Assembly: GCA_016934645.1 (NCBI GenBank)
Contig: JAFGSL010000075.1
Coordinates: forward strand, 1 to 11,128
From: Anaerolineae bacterium
GTDB taxonomy: Bacteria > Chloroflexota > Anaerolineae > B4-G1 > SLSP01
DNA: 11,128 bases
Reading direction: 5' to 3'
Positions 1 to 7,289 of the stretch are shown piece after piece. Made by a program: the position numbers and the translations under genes. Below the pieces are notes generated by a model, which did no database searches, was not told the DNA's origin, and was given only the letters and a program-made list of their open reading frames with translations. Each line of letters opens with the position of its first letter. Within the stretch, counting starts at the first letter, position 1.

Positions 1-825
1 CGTATAGGGATGGTAGGGATTGCGAATCAGATCGTTGATCAAGGAGTTCTCGACGATCTTCCCGGCGTACATCACAAAAACGCGCTCCGAGAAATAACGC
101 ACGGTCGAAAGGTCGTGCGTGATGTAGATGACCGCCAGGTTGTGCAGTTCCTGCAAATTGCGCAACAGCTTGAGGATCTCCACGCGCACCGAGGCGTCCA
201 GCATCGAAACCGGTTCATCGGCCACGATGAGTTTCGGGTCTAGCAACATCGCTCGTGCGATAACCACGCGCTGCTGCTGCCCTCCACTCAGCATATGCGG
301 GAATTTGGGCAAGAAGTCATCTACGGGACTCATTTTGACTTCTTCCATAGCGCGGCGCAAACGAAAATCACGCTCCGATTTGTCCTTGATCCCGTTGATA
401 ATTTGTGGCTCTTCAAGAATCCGCTGAATGCTCATAAAAGGGGCCAATGCCCCATAGGGATCCTGCTGCACATAACCGACTTGGGAGCGGTATTTCTGCA
501 TCTCGCTGCCCCTGAGTGCATTCAGGCTTTGACCCTCGAAAATGACGTCTCCCTTGGTGGGACGATGCAGCGCCAAAATCGTCTTCATCAACGTCGATTT
601 ACCGCAGCCACTCTCGCCGACGATAGCGATGGTTCCACCAAGATTCAGATTGAAGGAGACGCCATCAACGGCCCGCACGTACCCGGCGTGTCCAAAGCCA
701 AAACGCCGCAACTCAAACCAGACCCGCAGGTCCTTGACCGATAACAAGACATCATCCGATGCCAGTTTACCGTTTCCCATTGCCAATGCCTTATCTTGAT
801 CTTCTACATTCATTTGAACGGACAT
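1..825 (-). CDS. Oligopeptide/dipeptide ABC transporter ATP-binding protein (OppF/DppF type), 3' end cut by window edge
   Basis: This is the second cytoplasmic ATPase of an Opp/Dpp-type importer. The frame is open from an ATG at 825 to the window edge (275 codons, no stop). It shows Walker A GESGCGKST (residues 70-78), a Q-loop Q around 120-121 (YVQQDPYG), the ABC signature LSGGQQQR (179-186), Walker B LIVADEP (199-205), D-loop SMLDAS (207-212) and H-loop ITHD (235-238). The last visible residues, NPYHPYT, are the conserved start of the oligopeptide-transporter C-terminal region, so by family length (about 320-330 residues) roughly 50 residues are missing. A GAGGAG Shine-Dalgarno lies 9 bases before the ATG. 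A second ATG (residue 5) is possible but worse placed. It follows the OppD-type gene by 19 bp and is surely cotranscribed. Family and role are clear; the substrate is unknown. Confidence 0.95.
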   Translation of the reverse strand, partial: MSVQMNVEDQDKALAMGNGKLASDDVLLSVKDLRVWFELRRFGFGHAGYVRAVDGVSFNLNLGGTIAIVGESGCGKSTLMKTILALHRPTKGDVIFEGQSLNALRGSEMQKYRSQVGYVQQDPYGALAPFMSIQRILEEPQIINGIKDKSERDFRLRRAMEEVKMSPVDDFLPKFPHMLSGGQQQRVVIARAMLLDPKLIVADEPVSMLDASVRVEILKLLRNLQELHNLAVIYITHDLSTVRYFSERVFVMYAGKIVENSLINDLIRNPYHPYT

Positions 826-844
826 AGAACAGCGCTCCTCTCGC

Positions 845-1804
845 TCACGCGTACAACCAACACTTAACCGAACGCCCATCCTGTTCGATAACCGGGGGTT
901 CTTCGTCACAGCGGGCGAAGCGCCTGGTGCAACGATCGGCAAAGCGACACCCGGTGGGCGGCGAAAGCAAGCTTGGTGGTTGACCGGTGATGAAATCCGG
1001 CTCCTGATCGCCGCGCAGACGCGGCACACTATTCATCAACTTCTCTGAATACGGGTGCAGCGGTTTATCAAAGAACCGGTGCGCATCACTCCGCTCCACG
1101 ATTTGACCAGCGTACATCACGGCCACGCTATTAGCCAACTCGCTAGAGGTGGCGATGTCGTGAGTAATGAGGATAAAGCTAAGCCCCAACTCGCCCTTAA
1201 GTTCCTTTAGGACGTTGAAGATATTCGCCTGCGTCAAAACATCCAACGCCGAGGTCGGCTCATCGAGCACGATGAGCTCTGGCCAGGTCACCAGGGCCAT
1301 TGCAATAGCAACACGCTGGCGCATCCCGCCGCTCAATTCAAAGGCATAGCGATTCAAAAAGTCCAGCGGGACACCCACGTGCTGGAACATCTTGGCAGCC
1401 TGCTCCAGAGCTTCCTCTTTGTGCATCCCGGCGTGGATGATGGAAGGTTCGGCTACCTGATCGCCGACCTTGAGGACCGGGTTGAGCGCGTTCATCGCTG
1501 CCTGTGGCACCATCGACATCTTGCGCCAGCGCACCTGCCGGCGATACTGCTCGTCGGTCAACGGCATCACGTCATCGCCTTTGAGATAGACACTACCACT
1601 GTAAGTGTGCACATTGCGGGGTAACAAACGCAAAATCGCTCTAGCCAGCGAGGTCTTACCACACCCTGATTCACCCACAACGACCACCGCTTCATCGCTG
1701 TTCAGTTGGAAATTCACACCGTCCACAGCCCGTACCACGCCTTTGGACGTGGCGAAGTGCAAAACAAGATCCTTCACATCGAGTAAGACTTCTTTTTCGG
1801 CCAC
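845..1804 (-). CDS. Oligopeptide/dipeptide ABC transporter ATP-binding protein (OppD/DppD type) with four-cysteine C-terminal motif
   Basis: This is the first ATPase subunit of the importer, 319 residues from a GTG start at 1804. The frame stays open upstream to 1912, but that part is antiparalogous to nothing and overlaps the end of the permease gene. The GTG lies 2 bases after the permease stop and has a GGGAGG Shine-Dalgarno 7 bases upstream, suggesting translational coupling. Motifs: Walker A GESGCGKTS (44-52), Q-loop Q101, signature LSGGMRQR (157-164), Walker B LIVLDEP (177-183), H-loop ITHD (213-216), HPYS (250-253). The C-terminal tail has cysteines at 286, 292, 299 and 315 (C-x5-C-x6-C-x15-C). 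This matches the tail of DppD-type ATPases, in some of which a [4Fe-4S] cluster has been reported. Length is normal for the family. Confidence 0.95.
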   Translation of the reverse strand: MAEKEVLLDVKDLVLHFATSKGVVRAVDGVNFQLNSDEAVVVVGESGCGKTSLARAILRLLPRNVHTYSGSVYLKGDDVMPLTDEQYRRQVRWRKMSMVPQAAMNALNPVLKVGDQVAEPSIIHAGMHKEEALEQAAKMFQHVGVPLDFLNRYAFELSGGMRQRVAIAMALVTWPELIVLDEPTSALDVLTQANIFNVLKELKGELGLSFILITHDIATSSELANSVAVMYAGQIVERSDAHRFFDKPLHPYSEKLMNSVPRLRGDQEPDFITGQPPSLLSPPTGCRFADRCTRRFARCDEEPPVIEQDGRSVKCWLYA

Positions 1805-1806
1805 GG

Positions 1807-3153
1807 TTATACCTCCCTCAGGCGGGGGTTGAAGATACGATCCAGCGCAAAACCCACCATGGCAAAAGCAAGACCAGCGATCATCAACAACGCCCCCGGT
1901 TCCAGAATCCAATAATACAGCCCATTGTACAGGGCGCCATTGGCGCGGGCATCGTCAATCAGCTTCCCCCAGGTCGGGAGAACAGGATCACCCAGGCCCA
2001 ACACAGCCAGTGAGGCCTCCAGGAAGACAAACCCCGGAATTGACCCCACCAACCCGGGGATCAGTACCGGGATGATGCGCGGGACCAGGTATAACATAAT
2101 CAACCGCCAGTTGCTGGCACCGTAGGCCCGTGCTGCCTCAATATAGGGCGACTCCTTGACCTGTAGGAAGATCGCCCGATAGCCCTTGATCGCGCCGCCG
2201 AAGATGCTCAAAAGAATGATCCAGACCAGAATAGTCCACAGGCTGCGCGACATGAACATCCCCACCATGATGAGGATGGGTAAGAAGGGCAAGAGCATAT
2301 TGATCTCGGTAATGCGCTGGATCAATTCGTCCACGACCCCGCCAAACCAGACCCCAGCCGCAGCGATGATCATGGTGGTGATCGTCGTACCGACCGCGGC
2401 AATCAACCCGAAAGCCAGGGCGATGGGTGTTCCCCAGAGCAATGCAACGGAGATGTCGCGCCGCTGGTGATCGGTGCCCGCCAGGCCGTGGACCCTGCCG
2501 TAGAGCACGGCCTTGGCGTCCACGTCCGAATCCTTCTCAAAGGTAGTCGCCTGAACCAACAGCGTGTAAGTCCCCTCGATGGCAACAGGGTCCCCCGCTT
2601 GCTCAGGATCGGCAAAGAGACCAATACGAGGCTCTACACCGTCCAGCCGGCGGATCAGACGCTCGTCCTGATCAATGCGGTAGGTTAGCTTGTAGTCCGC
2701 GGTTATATCACCTACCCGGATCTTCCGTCCATCAGGAGTGATCCACGAGATGGAAAGGTGAGGGGCACGCTCTTCGTACTGCGTGGTGAAAAAGAGCGTC
2801 ATCGATTGGGGAAAGTCGTCGTAGGGATAATCGAAAGTATACTCCAGCGTCACGTCATACATGTCTTCAGAGATGACCGAGGTACTCTTCGTGACATTGT
2901 CCCCGTCGGGGGTAAGCACAATCGTCTCCGGCAGTTTCTTGCTACGGAACAGATTGGTCCACGCCGGCGGGGCGAGGCGTGGGTTATCTCCCCACACATC
3001 TTCACCGCCTCGCCATAGCCTGACGGCTTCGCTGTAGGGAATGGCAATCACCGTATAGATTGCCAGCGCGACCAACAACAGGATGATCACCACCCCCCCG
3101 ACCGCCGAGGGATACTGCTTGATATCATTATACGTCCGTCGCAACCATTTCAT
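1807..3153 (-). CDS. Opp/Dpp-type ABC transporter permease (OppC/DppC class) with a large extracytoplasmic insertion
   Basis: This is the second membrane subunit of the importer, 448 residues where OppC/DppC proteins usually have about 280-310. One hydrophobic segment at about 18-38 is followed by a long soluble stretch (about 40-222). Then come the conserved GTDHQRRD (226-233, the GTDxxGRD site of the family) and further membrane segments near 243-268, 285-300, 304-320, 357-382 and 415-437. The cytoplasmic EAA loop that contacts the ATPases is at 338-358 (EAARAYGAS). The soluble insertion is rich in alternating hydrophobic and polar residues and in D, T, Y and V, suggesting a beta-sandwich outside the membrane. 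The ATG overlaps the stop of the upstream permease gene (ATGA), with GGAGG 9 bases before it. Function as a permease is secure; the role of the insertion is unknown. Confidence 0.93.
   Translation of the reverse strand: MKWLRRTYNDIKQYPSAVGGVVIILLLVALAIYTVIAIPYSEAVRLWRGGEDVWGDNPRLAPPAWTNLFRSKKLPETIVLTPDGDNVTKSTSVISEDMYDVTLEYTFDYPYDDFPQSMTLFFTTQYEERAPHLSISWITPDGRKIRVGDITADYKLTYRIDQDERLIRRLDGVEPRIGLFADPEQAGDPVAIEGTYTLLVQATTFEKDSDVDAKAVLYGRVHGLAGTDHQRRDISVALLWGTPIALAFGLIAAVGTTITTMIIAAAGVWFGGVVDELIQRITEINMLLPFLPILIMVGMFMSRSLWTILVWIILLSIFGGAIKGYRAIFLQVKESPYIEAARAYGASNWRLIMLYLVPRIIPVLIPGLVGSIPGFVFLEASLAVLGLGDPVLPTWGKLIDDARANGALYNGLYYWILEPGALLMIAGLAFAMVGFALDRIFNPRLREV
1811..1817 (-). promoter_or_regulatory. 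Ribosome binding site deciding the GTG start of the OppD-type ATPase gene
   Basis: Read on the minus strand this is GGGAGGT, with 6 bases to the GTG at 1804. It lies inside the last codons of the upstream permease gene, whose TAA (1809-1807) is 2 bases before the GTG. This supports the 319-residue form over the longer open frame. Confidence 0.75.
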
Positions 3154-4295
3154 TTGCTTGTTCCTCCACTGCCCACGCGTACCCGGGGATCAACAAGGGC
3201 ATAAATGAAATCCAGGAAGAAGACGGTGAACGCCAGCAAGTAGGCATAAATGACCGTGTTGCCGACAATCACCGGCGAATCAAAGAGGCCGATGGCCTGA
3301 TAGAACAATCGCCCCAAACCGGGCCAGTTGAACATCGTCTCCAGAATCGTCGCGCCCTGCCACAAAGTGATCAACCTCAGTGCAAAATTGGTAATAATAT
3401 TGGGTAACGTGGGTTGAAGGATGTAGCGGCGCTCGATCTGCCGGCTCGATAGCCCCTTGGCCCGCGCCAACTCCACGTAATCCTCCATTGAGAAGATCAG
3501 GAAAAAGGTGCGCCAGCCGTAAACCCCCCCGAAAAATCCGCTGATCAACCACGCAATGACCGGGAGAATAAGGTGCCGTCCGAGGCTCAACAAGTATGGT
3601 CCCACTTGCTCGGGTGGCGGCGCTGCCACCATACCCCCAAACGGGAGCCAGCCCAAGAGCGCGGCGAAAAACAAAATCAAGAGAATGCCATAAAACCAGG
3701 CGGGCGCCGAAGAGATAGGAGAAAGCGAGATGACCACCTTATCCAGGAGACTCCCATAATGCCGCGAAAGGAACAGAGCAAAGAAGAGGCAGACAAAAAA
3801 CAGGAACAGGTTCGACGTGGCCATCAACAGCAATGTCGGCGCCAGCCGTTCCAGGATGATGTTCTTCACCAGGCGGGAACCACTGTCGCTGGACATAAAC
3901 TGCGCCCGCCCTAACTGCAGGGTCAGGGCATTCCACAAGAATCGGAAACTGCGGATCAGAAACGGTTGGTCGAACCCCAGACGCTTCTCTTCTATCGCCA
4001 CCAGATCGTCAATCATCTTGAGACGTTCTTCTGTGGGGAGTTGCTTGAGTTCCGGATCCATACTCACCTGCAACGAGATCCGCTCGCGGGCCTGGCCGAT
4101 AATCATCTGATCCACATACCCACCCATATTGGCGATCAAAACAACTAAATAAATACCGATGGCGACCGCAATAAAGAGCGCTCCCAGTTTAAGGGCAGTA
4201 TAACGCAGCAACTTAACCAGCATATTAGAGGAAGGCGCGCTCTTCTGTGCCGGTAATCCAGCAGCAGATTGCACAGACTGAGTTTCTACAGACAT
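3150..4295 (-). CDS. Opp/Dpp-type ABC transporter permease (OppB/DppB class)
   Basis: This is the first membrane subunit of the importer, 381 residues from the ATG at 4295. A GTG two codons upstream (4301) is also in frame, but an AGAGGA Shine-Dalgarno is 8 bases before the ATG and only about 2 before the GTG, so I prefer the ATG. There is one N-terminal membrane segment (about 36-55), then an amphipathic, charged extracytoplasmic stretch (about 58-125), which is somewhat long for the family and explains the length over the usual 310-340. Several membrane segments follow. The EAA-type loop VELARAKGLSSRQIERR is at about 274-290, and the conserved ETMFNWPGLGRL near 319-330 is typical of OppB/DppB. 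It overlaps the next permease gene by 4 bp and is separated from the binding-protein gene by 182 bp that contain hairpins. Confidence 0.94.
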   Translation of the reverse strand: MSVETQSVQSAAGLPAQKSAPSSNMLVKLLRYTALKLGALFIAVAIGIYLVVLIANMGGYVDQMIIGQARERISLQVSMDPELKQLPTEERLKMIDDLVAIEEKRLGFDQPFLIRSFRFLWNALTLQLGRAQFMSSDSGSRLVKNIILERLAPTLLLMATSNLFLFFVCLFFALFLSRHYGSLLDKVVISLSPISSAPAWFYGILLILFFAALLGWLPFGGMVAAPPPEQVGPYLLSLGRHLILPVIAWLISGFFGGVYGWRTFFLIFSMEDYVELARAKGLSSRQIERRYILQPTLPNIITNFALRLITLWQGATILETMFNWPGLGRLFYQAIGLFDSPVIVGNTVIYAYLLAFTVFFLDFIYALVDPRVRVGSGGTSK

Positions 4296-4356
4296 AATCA
4301 CGATCCTCTCTTTCTCATTAAGTACCTATCCAAAAATTCAATTTTGCGTAGCCATT

Positions 4357-4398
4357 GCGCCTGAAGGCGCAGGATAGTCTAAAAGCGGCTTTAGCCGC
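4357..4398. repeat. Pair of short perfect hairpins, dispersed-repeat type (GCGCC-TGAA-GGCGC and GCGGC-TTTA-GCCGC)
   Basis: Two adjacent stem-loops lie in the gap between the binding-protein and permease genes. The first is GCGCC/GGCGC around TGAA (4357-4370). The second is GCGGC/GCCGC around TTTA (4385-4398), followed by AAAAT. A close relative of the pair, CTGAAGGC then GCCGC-TTTA-GCGGC-AAAAT, recurs at 7316-7354 on the other side of the binding-protein gene. This indicates a dispersed intergenic repeat rather than a site unique to one gene. Confidence 0.6.
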
Positions 4399-4422
4399 AA
4401 AATCTGGCTTAATCACAAGTAA

Positions 4423-4458
4423 CTTGCCGGGAGCGAGTCAACGCCCGCCCCCGGCAAG
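4423..4458 (-). terminator. Hairpin just after the solute-binding protein gene, possible partial terminator or mRNA stabiliser
   Basis: Perfect 9-bp arms CTTGCCGGG (4423-4431) and CCCGGCAAG (4450-4458) enclose an 18-base loop, 20 bases after the binding-protein stop. On the minus-strand transcript it is followed by UUACUUGUGAUU, which is only moderately U-rich. In binding-protein transport operons such structures often let the binding protein be made in excess over the membrane genes. A role as a partial terminator or a 3' end stabiliser is inferred from position and shape. Confidence 0.5.
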
Positions 4459-4477
4459 ATACGTTCGGGTCAGTCAA

Positions 4478-7093
4478 CTACTTTGCTGTTACGAAGGAGA
4501 GAGAATCGGTGGCAGGTACAGCGACCCGCTTGGACACGACCACGACCTCTAGCTGGTTGGAACCAGCTTCGAGGGCGCCTGTTGTCTCGGCGCTGAGCAC
4601 GATCTTCCACAGCCCATCCTCGACAGCCTCAGCCGCACCAACGAAAGCGACGTTGCCGGTGGCATCGACAACCAGGTACTTGACGTTGTCGATGTCATCG
4701 ACGGCGTAAGGTGCGCCCGCGAATTCCACGGCAACTTCGTACTCGGCTGCTTCACCGATGGTCACGCGGCCGGGGCCATCCACCAACACCTCGGGAATGG
4801 GAGCCTCGGCGAAGCCCATCCAGCGGGTGGCCATGTCGGGGTAATCCCGGTTGCGCTGCAACACGACCGTACCCTCGACGGGGAAGGCGCGTTCCATGTA
4901 GAAGGGGCCTGTGCCGATCCAGAAGTGACCGCGGCGGCGGTACCACTCCGCGAGATTGGCAAAGCGGGCCTGCATTTCATCGGCAGTCACAAACTGGCTC
5001 ATCGTAGGCTCGTAAGGCAGCGTCGCGGTCATACCCACCATAGCATTCAGCTTCGCTTCCAGAACAGCGACGGTCGGGCCGGCGATGTAGCTGAGCCACT
5101 CGACCTCATTGGCCTCGGCCTTCGGAGCGGAGAAAGCAGCTTCGCCATCCGCCTCGGCCATGATACCCAGCGCCAGCGCGTGCCAGGAGCTTTGCCCCTG
5201 ACCGTAGTAGGGCCACCAGGTGGTGACGCTAGCCTCAGCGTCCAACTCGTAGTAGTCGCTGTAGGTCTCGATAACCAGCGGATCCTCGGAGACAATGCGC
5301 ACGCCACGGAAGTTACCGGAAAGCCAGGATTCGTACCCCGGTACAACCGATTCGTCGTAGATAGCACTGGCCTCCTGCGCCGTGTCGAACTGCATAATCA
5401 TATACATGACCACATCGGCGATGGAGAAGGAGCTGCCATCGTGCCATTTGACGGCGTCATACAGGTCATCGGGGTAGTAGACGACGCTCTTGCGCTTTGC
5501 CGTCATCGGCTCGGTGTAAACCTCAGATGCCGTCAGGAAGGTCTGTGTCTCGGCATCCCAACCCGCCCAGGCGTCATCGGGAACGACGATCTCGGGGGCG
5601 AAGTCCAGGGTCACCCAGTCAAGCGTCTTGAAGACGGGGAGGCCTTCCTGCACCGTGACCTCGGCCCGCTCGATGCGGTTCGGCCACCAGAGACCGGTGT
5701 AGGGATCGGGCACCAAAGCGCTCTCGCCCGTACCGCGGATCAGCATCATGTCGTAGACCCAGTTGGTGCCGTCGATGGGGTTCCAGGGTTCAACCAGCAT
5801 ACTGGGCATAGCAATGTTCATCGAGCCACCGATCTCGCCCGGGCGTTGAATGGTCTGGGCCCACAGCCACGCGCCATTGACGCCAGCGTACAGGTCAGCA
5901 GCCACGGAGACTTCCTTGCGCTTAGGGGTAATGGAGGCACGATCCACCAGCCAGATACGCTGGGATTCTGGCATCGCCATTTCCAGAGCCTTGGTCAGCA
6001 TCTCGACTTTCTCTGCGACCGTTGAGTACTGGTTGTACAGCAGCTTATCGGCCAGGTCGTAGAATTCGGGATCATTCTCGTAAATTTGCCACAGCGGGAT
6101 GCCGTAGCCCATGTCGGTGTAGAAGAAGGCGAAGTTGTCGGTCAGCGAGCGCGGCACGACGGTGGAAACCCAGCCGCCGGTGTAAATGTTGAACAATCCT
6201 TCGTTGGGGTCACTCTGGACCCAGATGGGGGACGCCTCAGCGGAGGTGCGGTAGTCGCGGATAACGGTGAAGCCGATGTCTTCCAACTGGTTGCCAACGT
6301 AGTCACCGATCTCACGGCGCGCGTCCTCGACGCGGATGAGTATGAGGATCTCGACAGGCTCGCCTTCGTACGTCCAGATGCCATCCACGCGAGTCGCCCC
6401 CAGCTTCTCCATCTCCTCGGTGATGATGGTATCAGCCATCTCGAGGTTGTAGGCGTACTTCAGCTCGATCCCACGGATCACGTCGGCCATCAGTGCAGCG
6501 TCATTGGAATCGCTGTTGAAGCACGTCCAGCGCGGGACGCCCATACCGCCCATGATCTCCTCGGCGATGTAGTCGCGGTCCACGAGGTAGTTCATGGCCT
6601 CGCGGATGCGCGCCACGCCAAAGGGATTCAACTTGCCGGTGCCATCGAAGACGGGACCCGCGGTGTTGAAGGTCAGCTCGTTGTAGGAGCCTAAGGACGA
6701 ATAGGAATCGAGAGCATCAGAAGCCTCAACCGACGCAGCAACGTCAGGATCAGCAACAGCATAAGCGTAGACGTCGAGCTCGCCGACTTCGAGGCGGGTC
6801 ACAGCCTGCTCCGAAGAGGGCTCTTCGACCACGACAACGGTGTCGACCCAGGCGCCCGTGCGGTCAATCACGACAGGTTCGGGGGTCACCATAACCTCAA
6901 CCGTCTTCTCGACCACCTTCTCGACCTCAACCGTCTTCTCGACCTCAACCTCGACCGTCTTCTCGACTTCAACCTCGACCGTCTTTTCAACGATCTGGGT
7001 GACGATCACTTGTTCCGGTGTGGCACAAGCAGAGAGGGCGAGGCTAAAAAGCACGATTACAGCCAACAGATTCATCCACTTCTTGGTAATCAT
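4478..7093 (-). CDS. Extracytoplasmic solute-binding lipoprotein, family 5 (OppA/DppA-like), with circularly permuted domain order
   Basis: This 871-residue substrate-binding subunit captures the solute outside the membrane. A lipoprotein signal peptide (K4-K5, hydrophobic 8-20, lipobox LSAC with Cys23) is followed by a repetitive VEKTVEVE linker (35-67). Family-5 hallmarks are clear but in unusual order. Segments normally in the C-terminal half come first: the AVTRLEVGELDVY strand (97-109), IREAMNYLVDRDYI (163-176), EMEKLGA to LEDIGFTV (228-277), and FNIYTGGW (301-308). Segments normally near the N-terminus follow: SMNIAMPSMLVEPWNP (424-439), VKWHDGSSFSIADVV (548-562) and GTGPFYMERAF with VVLQRNRDY (727-751). 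Residues 764-871 form an extra beta-rich, possibly Ig-like, C-terminal domain. OppA proteins are usually 520-600 residues. An AGGAGGAG Shine-Dalgarno lies 6 bases before the ATG. It heads the importer operon; the substrate is not deducible. Confidence 0.93.
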   Translation of the reverse strand: MITKKWMNLLAVIVLFSLALSACATPEQVIVTQIVEKTVEVEVEKTVEVEVEKTVEVEKVVEKTVEVMVTPEPVVIDRTGAWVDTVVVVEEPSSEQAVTRLEVGELDVYAYAVADPDVAASVEASDALDSYSSLGSYNELTFNTAGPVFDGTGKLNPFGVARIREAMNYLVDRDYIAEEIMGGMGVPRWTCFNSDSNDAALMADVIRGIELKYAYNLEMADTIITEEMEKLGATRVDGIWTYEGEPVEILILIRVEDARREIGDYVGNQLEDIGFTVIRDYRTSAEASPIWVQSDPNEGLFNIYTGGWVSTVVPRSLTDNFAFFYTDMGYGIPLWQIYENDPEFYDLADKLLYNQYSTVAEKVEMLTKALEMAMPESQRIWLVDRASITPKRKEVSVAADLYAGVNGAWLWAQTIQRPGEIGGSMNIAMPSMLVEPWNPIDGTNWVYDMMLIRGTGESALVPDPYTGLWWPNRIERAEVTVQEGLPVFKTLDWVTLDFAPEIVVPDDAWAGWDAETQTFLTASEVYTEPMTAKRKSVVYYPDDLYDAVKWHDGSSFSIADVVMYMIMQFDTAQEASAIYDESVVPGYESWLSGNFRGVRIVSEDPLVIETYSDYYELDAEASVTTWWPYYGQGQSSWHALALGIMAEADGEAAFSAPKAEANEVEWLSYIAGPTVAVLEAKLNAMVGMTATLPYEPTMSQFVTADEMQARFANLAEWYRRRGHFWIGTGPFYMERAFPVEGTVVLQRNRDYPDMATRWMGFAEAPIPEVLVDGPGRVTIGEAAEYEVAVEFAGAPYAVDDIDNVKYLVVDATGNVAFVGAAEAVEDGLWKIVLSAETTGALEAGSNQLEVVVVSKRVAVPATDSLSFVTAK
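6893..6991 (-). repeat. In-frame tandem repeat encoding the VEKTVEVE linker of the binding lipoprotein
   Basis: Three back-to-back exact 8-residue copies of VEKTVEVE (residues 35-42, 43-50, 51-58) are followed by KV and a partial copy (61-67). At DNA level this is a near-exact 24-bp repeat with a few synonymous changes. The encoded peptide alternates valine with charged residues and would act as an extended or beta-prone tether between the lipidated Cys23 and the folded domain. Linkers of this kind are common in Chloroflexota lipoproteins. Confidence 0.8.
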
Positions 7094-7099
7094 CAGTTT

Positions 7100-7107
7100 C
7101 TCCTCCT
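7100..7107 (-). promoter_or_regulatory. Strong ribosome binding site of the binding-protein gene
   Basis: On the minus strand this reads AGGAGGAG, 6 bases before the ATG at 7093. It fixes the start codon and fits high expression of the binding protein. Confidence 0.8.
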
Positions 7108-7145
7108 AAAGAATTTTACAAATAGATTGTCGATTTATTTTATTG

Positions 7146-7174
7146 ACATTACTAACACTTATTCACATTGTCAA
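7146..7174 (-). promoter_or_regulatory. Candidate sigma-70-type promoter for the transporter operon
   Basis: On the minus strand a perfect -35 hexamer TTGACA (7174-7169) is followed by a 17-base spacer and TAATGT (7151-7146) as a weak -10 (3 of 6 matches). This would start the transcript about 45 bases upstream of the binding-protein ATG. The -35 overlaps one arm of the hairpin at 7168-7202, and a second TTGACA on the plus strand (7143-7148) makes an inverted pair with it, so a regulator could bind here. This is inference from sequence only. Confidence 0.4.
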
Positions 7175-7202
7175 GAAATGGCATCACCTCCTTTCTTGAT
7201 AA
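7168..7202. repeat. Perfect inverted repeat with a Shine-Dalgarno-like loop upstream of the transporter operon
   Basis: Arms TCAAGAAA (7171-7178) and TTTCTTGA (7192-7199) are perfect, and the stem extends outward over one G-T mismatch to 7168 and 7202. The 13-base loop reads GGAGGTGATGCCA on the minus strand, so the most complete Shine-Dalgarno-like string of the region sits in the loop. An ATG at 7184 opens an 11-codon frame (MPFLDNVNKC, stop at 7152), but it is only 2 bases from GGAGG, too close for normal initiation. It could be an operator, a 5'-UTR hairpin, or chance. Confidence 0.5.
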
Positions 7203-7289
7203 CAACTGATTAACACCCTAGTTAAAATGACTCCCGACACTCTTCCAGCCCCAGGGTCTTATCACTCTACTCACCCCGAGTTTCTGTCA

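Noticed and set aside
1805..1912. 36-codon N-terminal extension of the OppD-type ATPase
   Set aside because: It overlaps the permease gene end, shows no family similarity, and a GTG with a good Shine-Dalgarno lies exactly where homology begins.
4925..6025. Plus-strand open frame of 366 codons inside the binding-protein gene
   Set aside because: It is antisense to a gene with unmistakable family motifs, has no recognisable protein features and no ribosome binding site; long antisense frames are expected in G+C-rich coding DNA.
7182..7196. Plus-strand string ATCACCTCCTTTCT resembling the 3' end of 16S rRNA
   Set aside because: No other 16S sequence surrounds it. It is better explained as the complement of a strong Shine-Dalgarno-like string within a hairpin loop.
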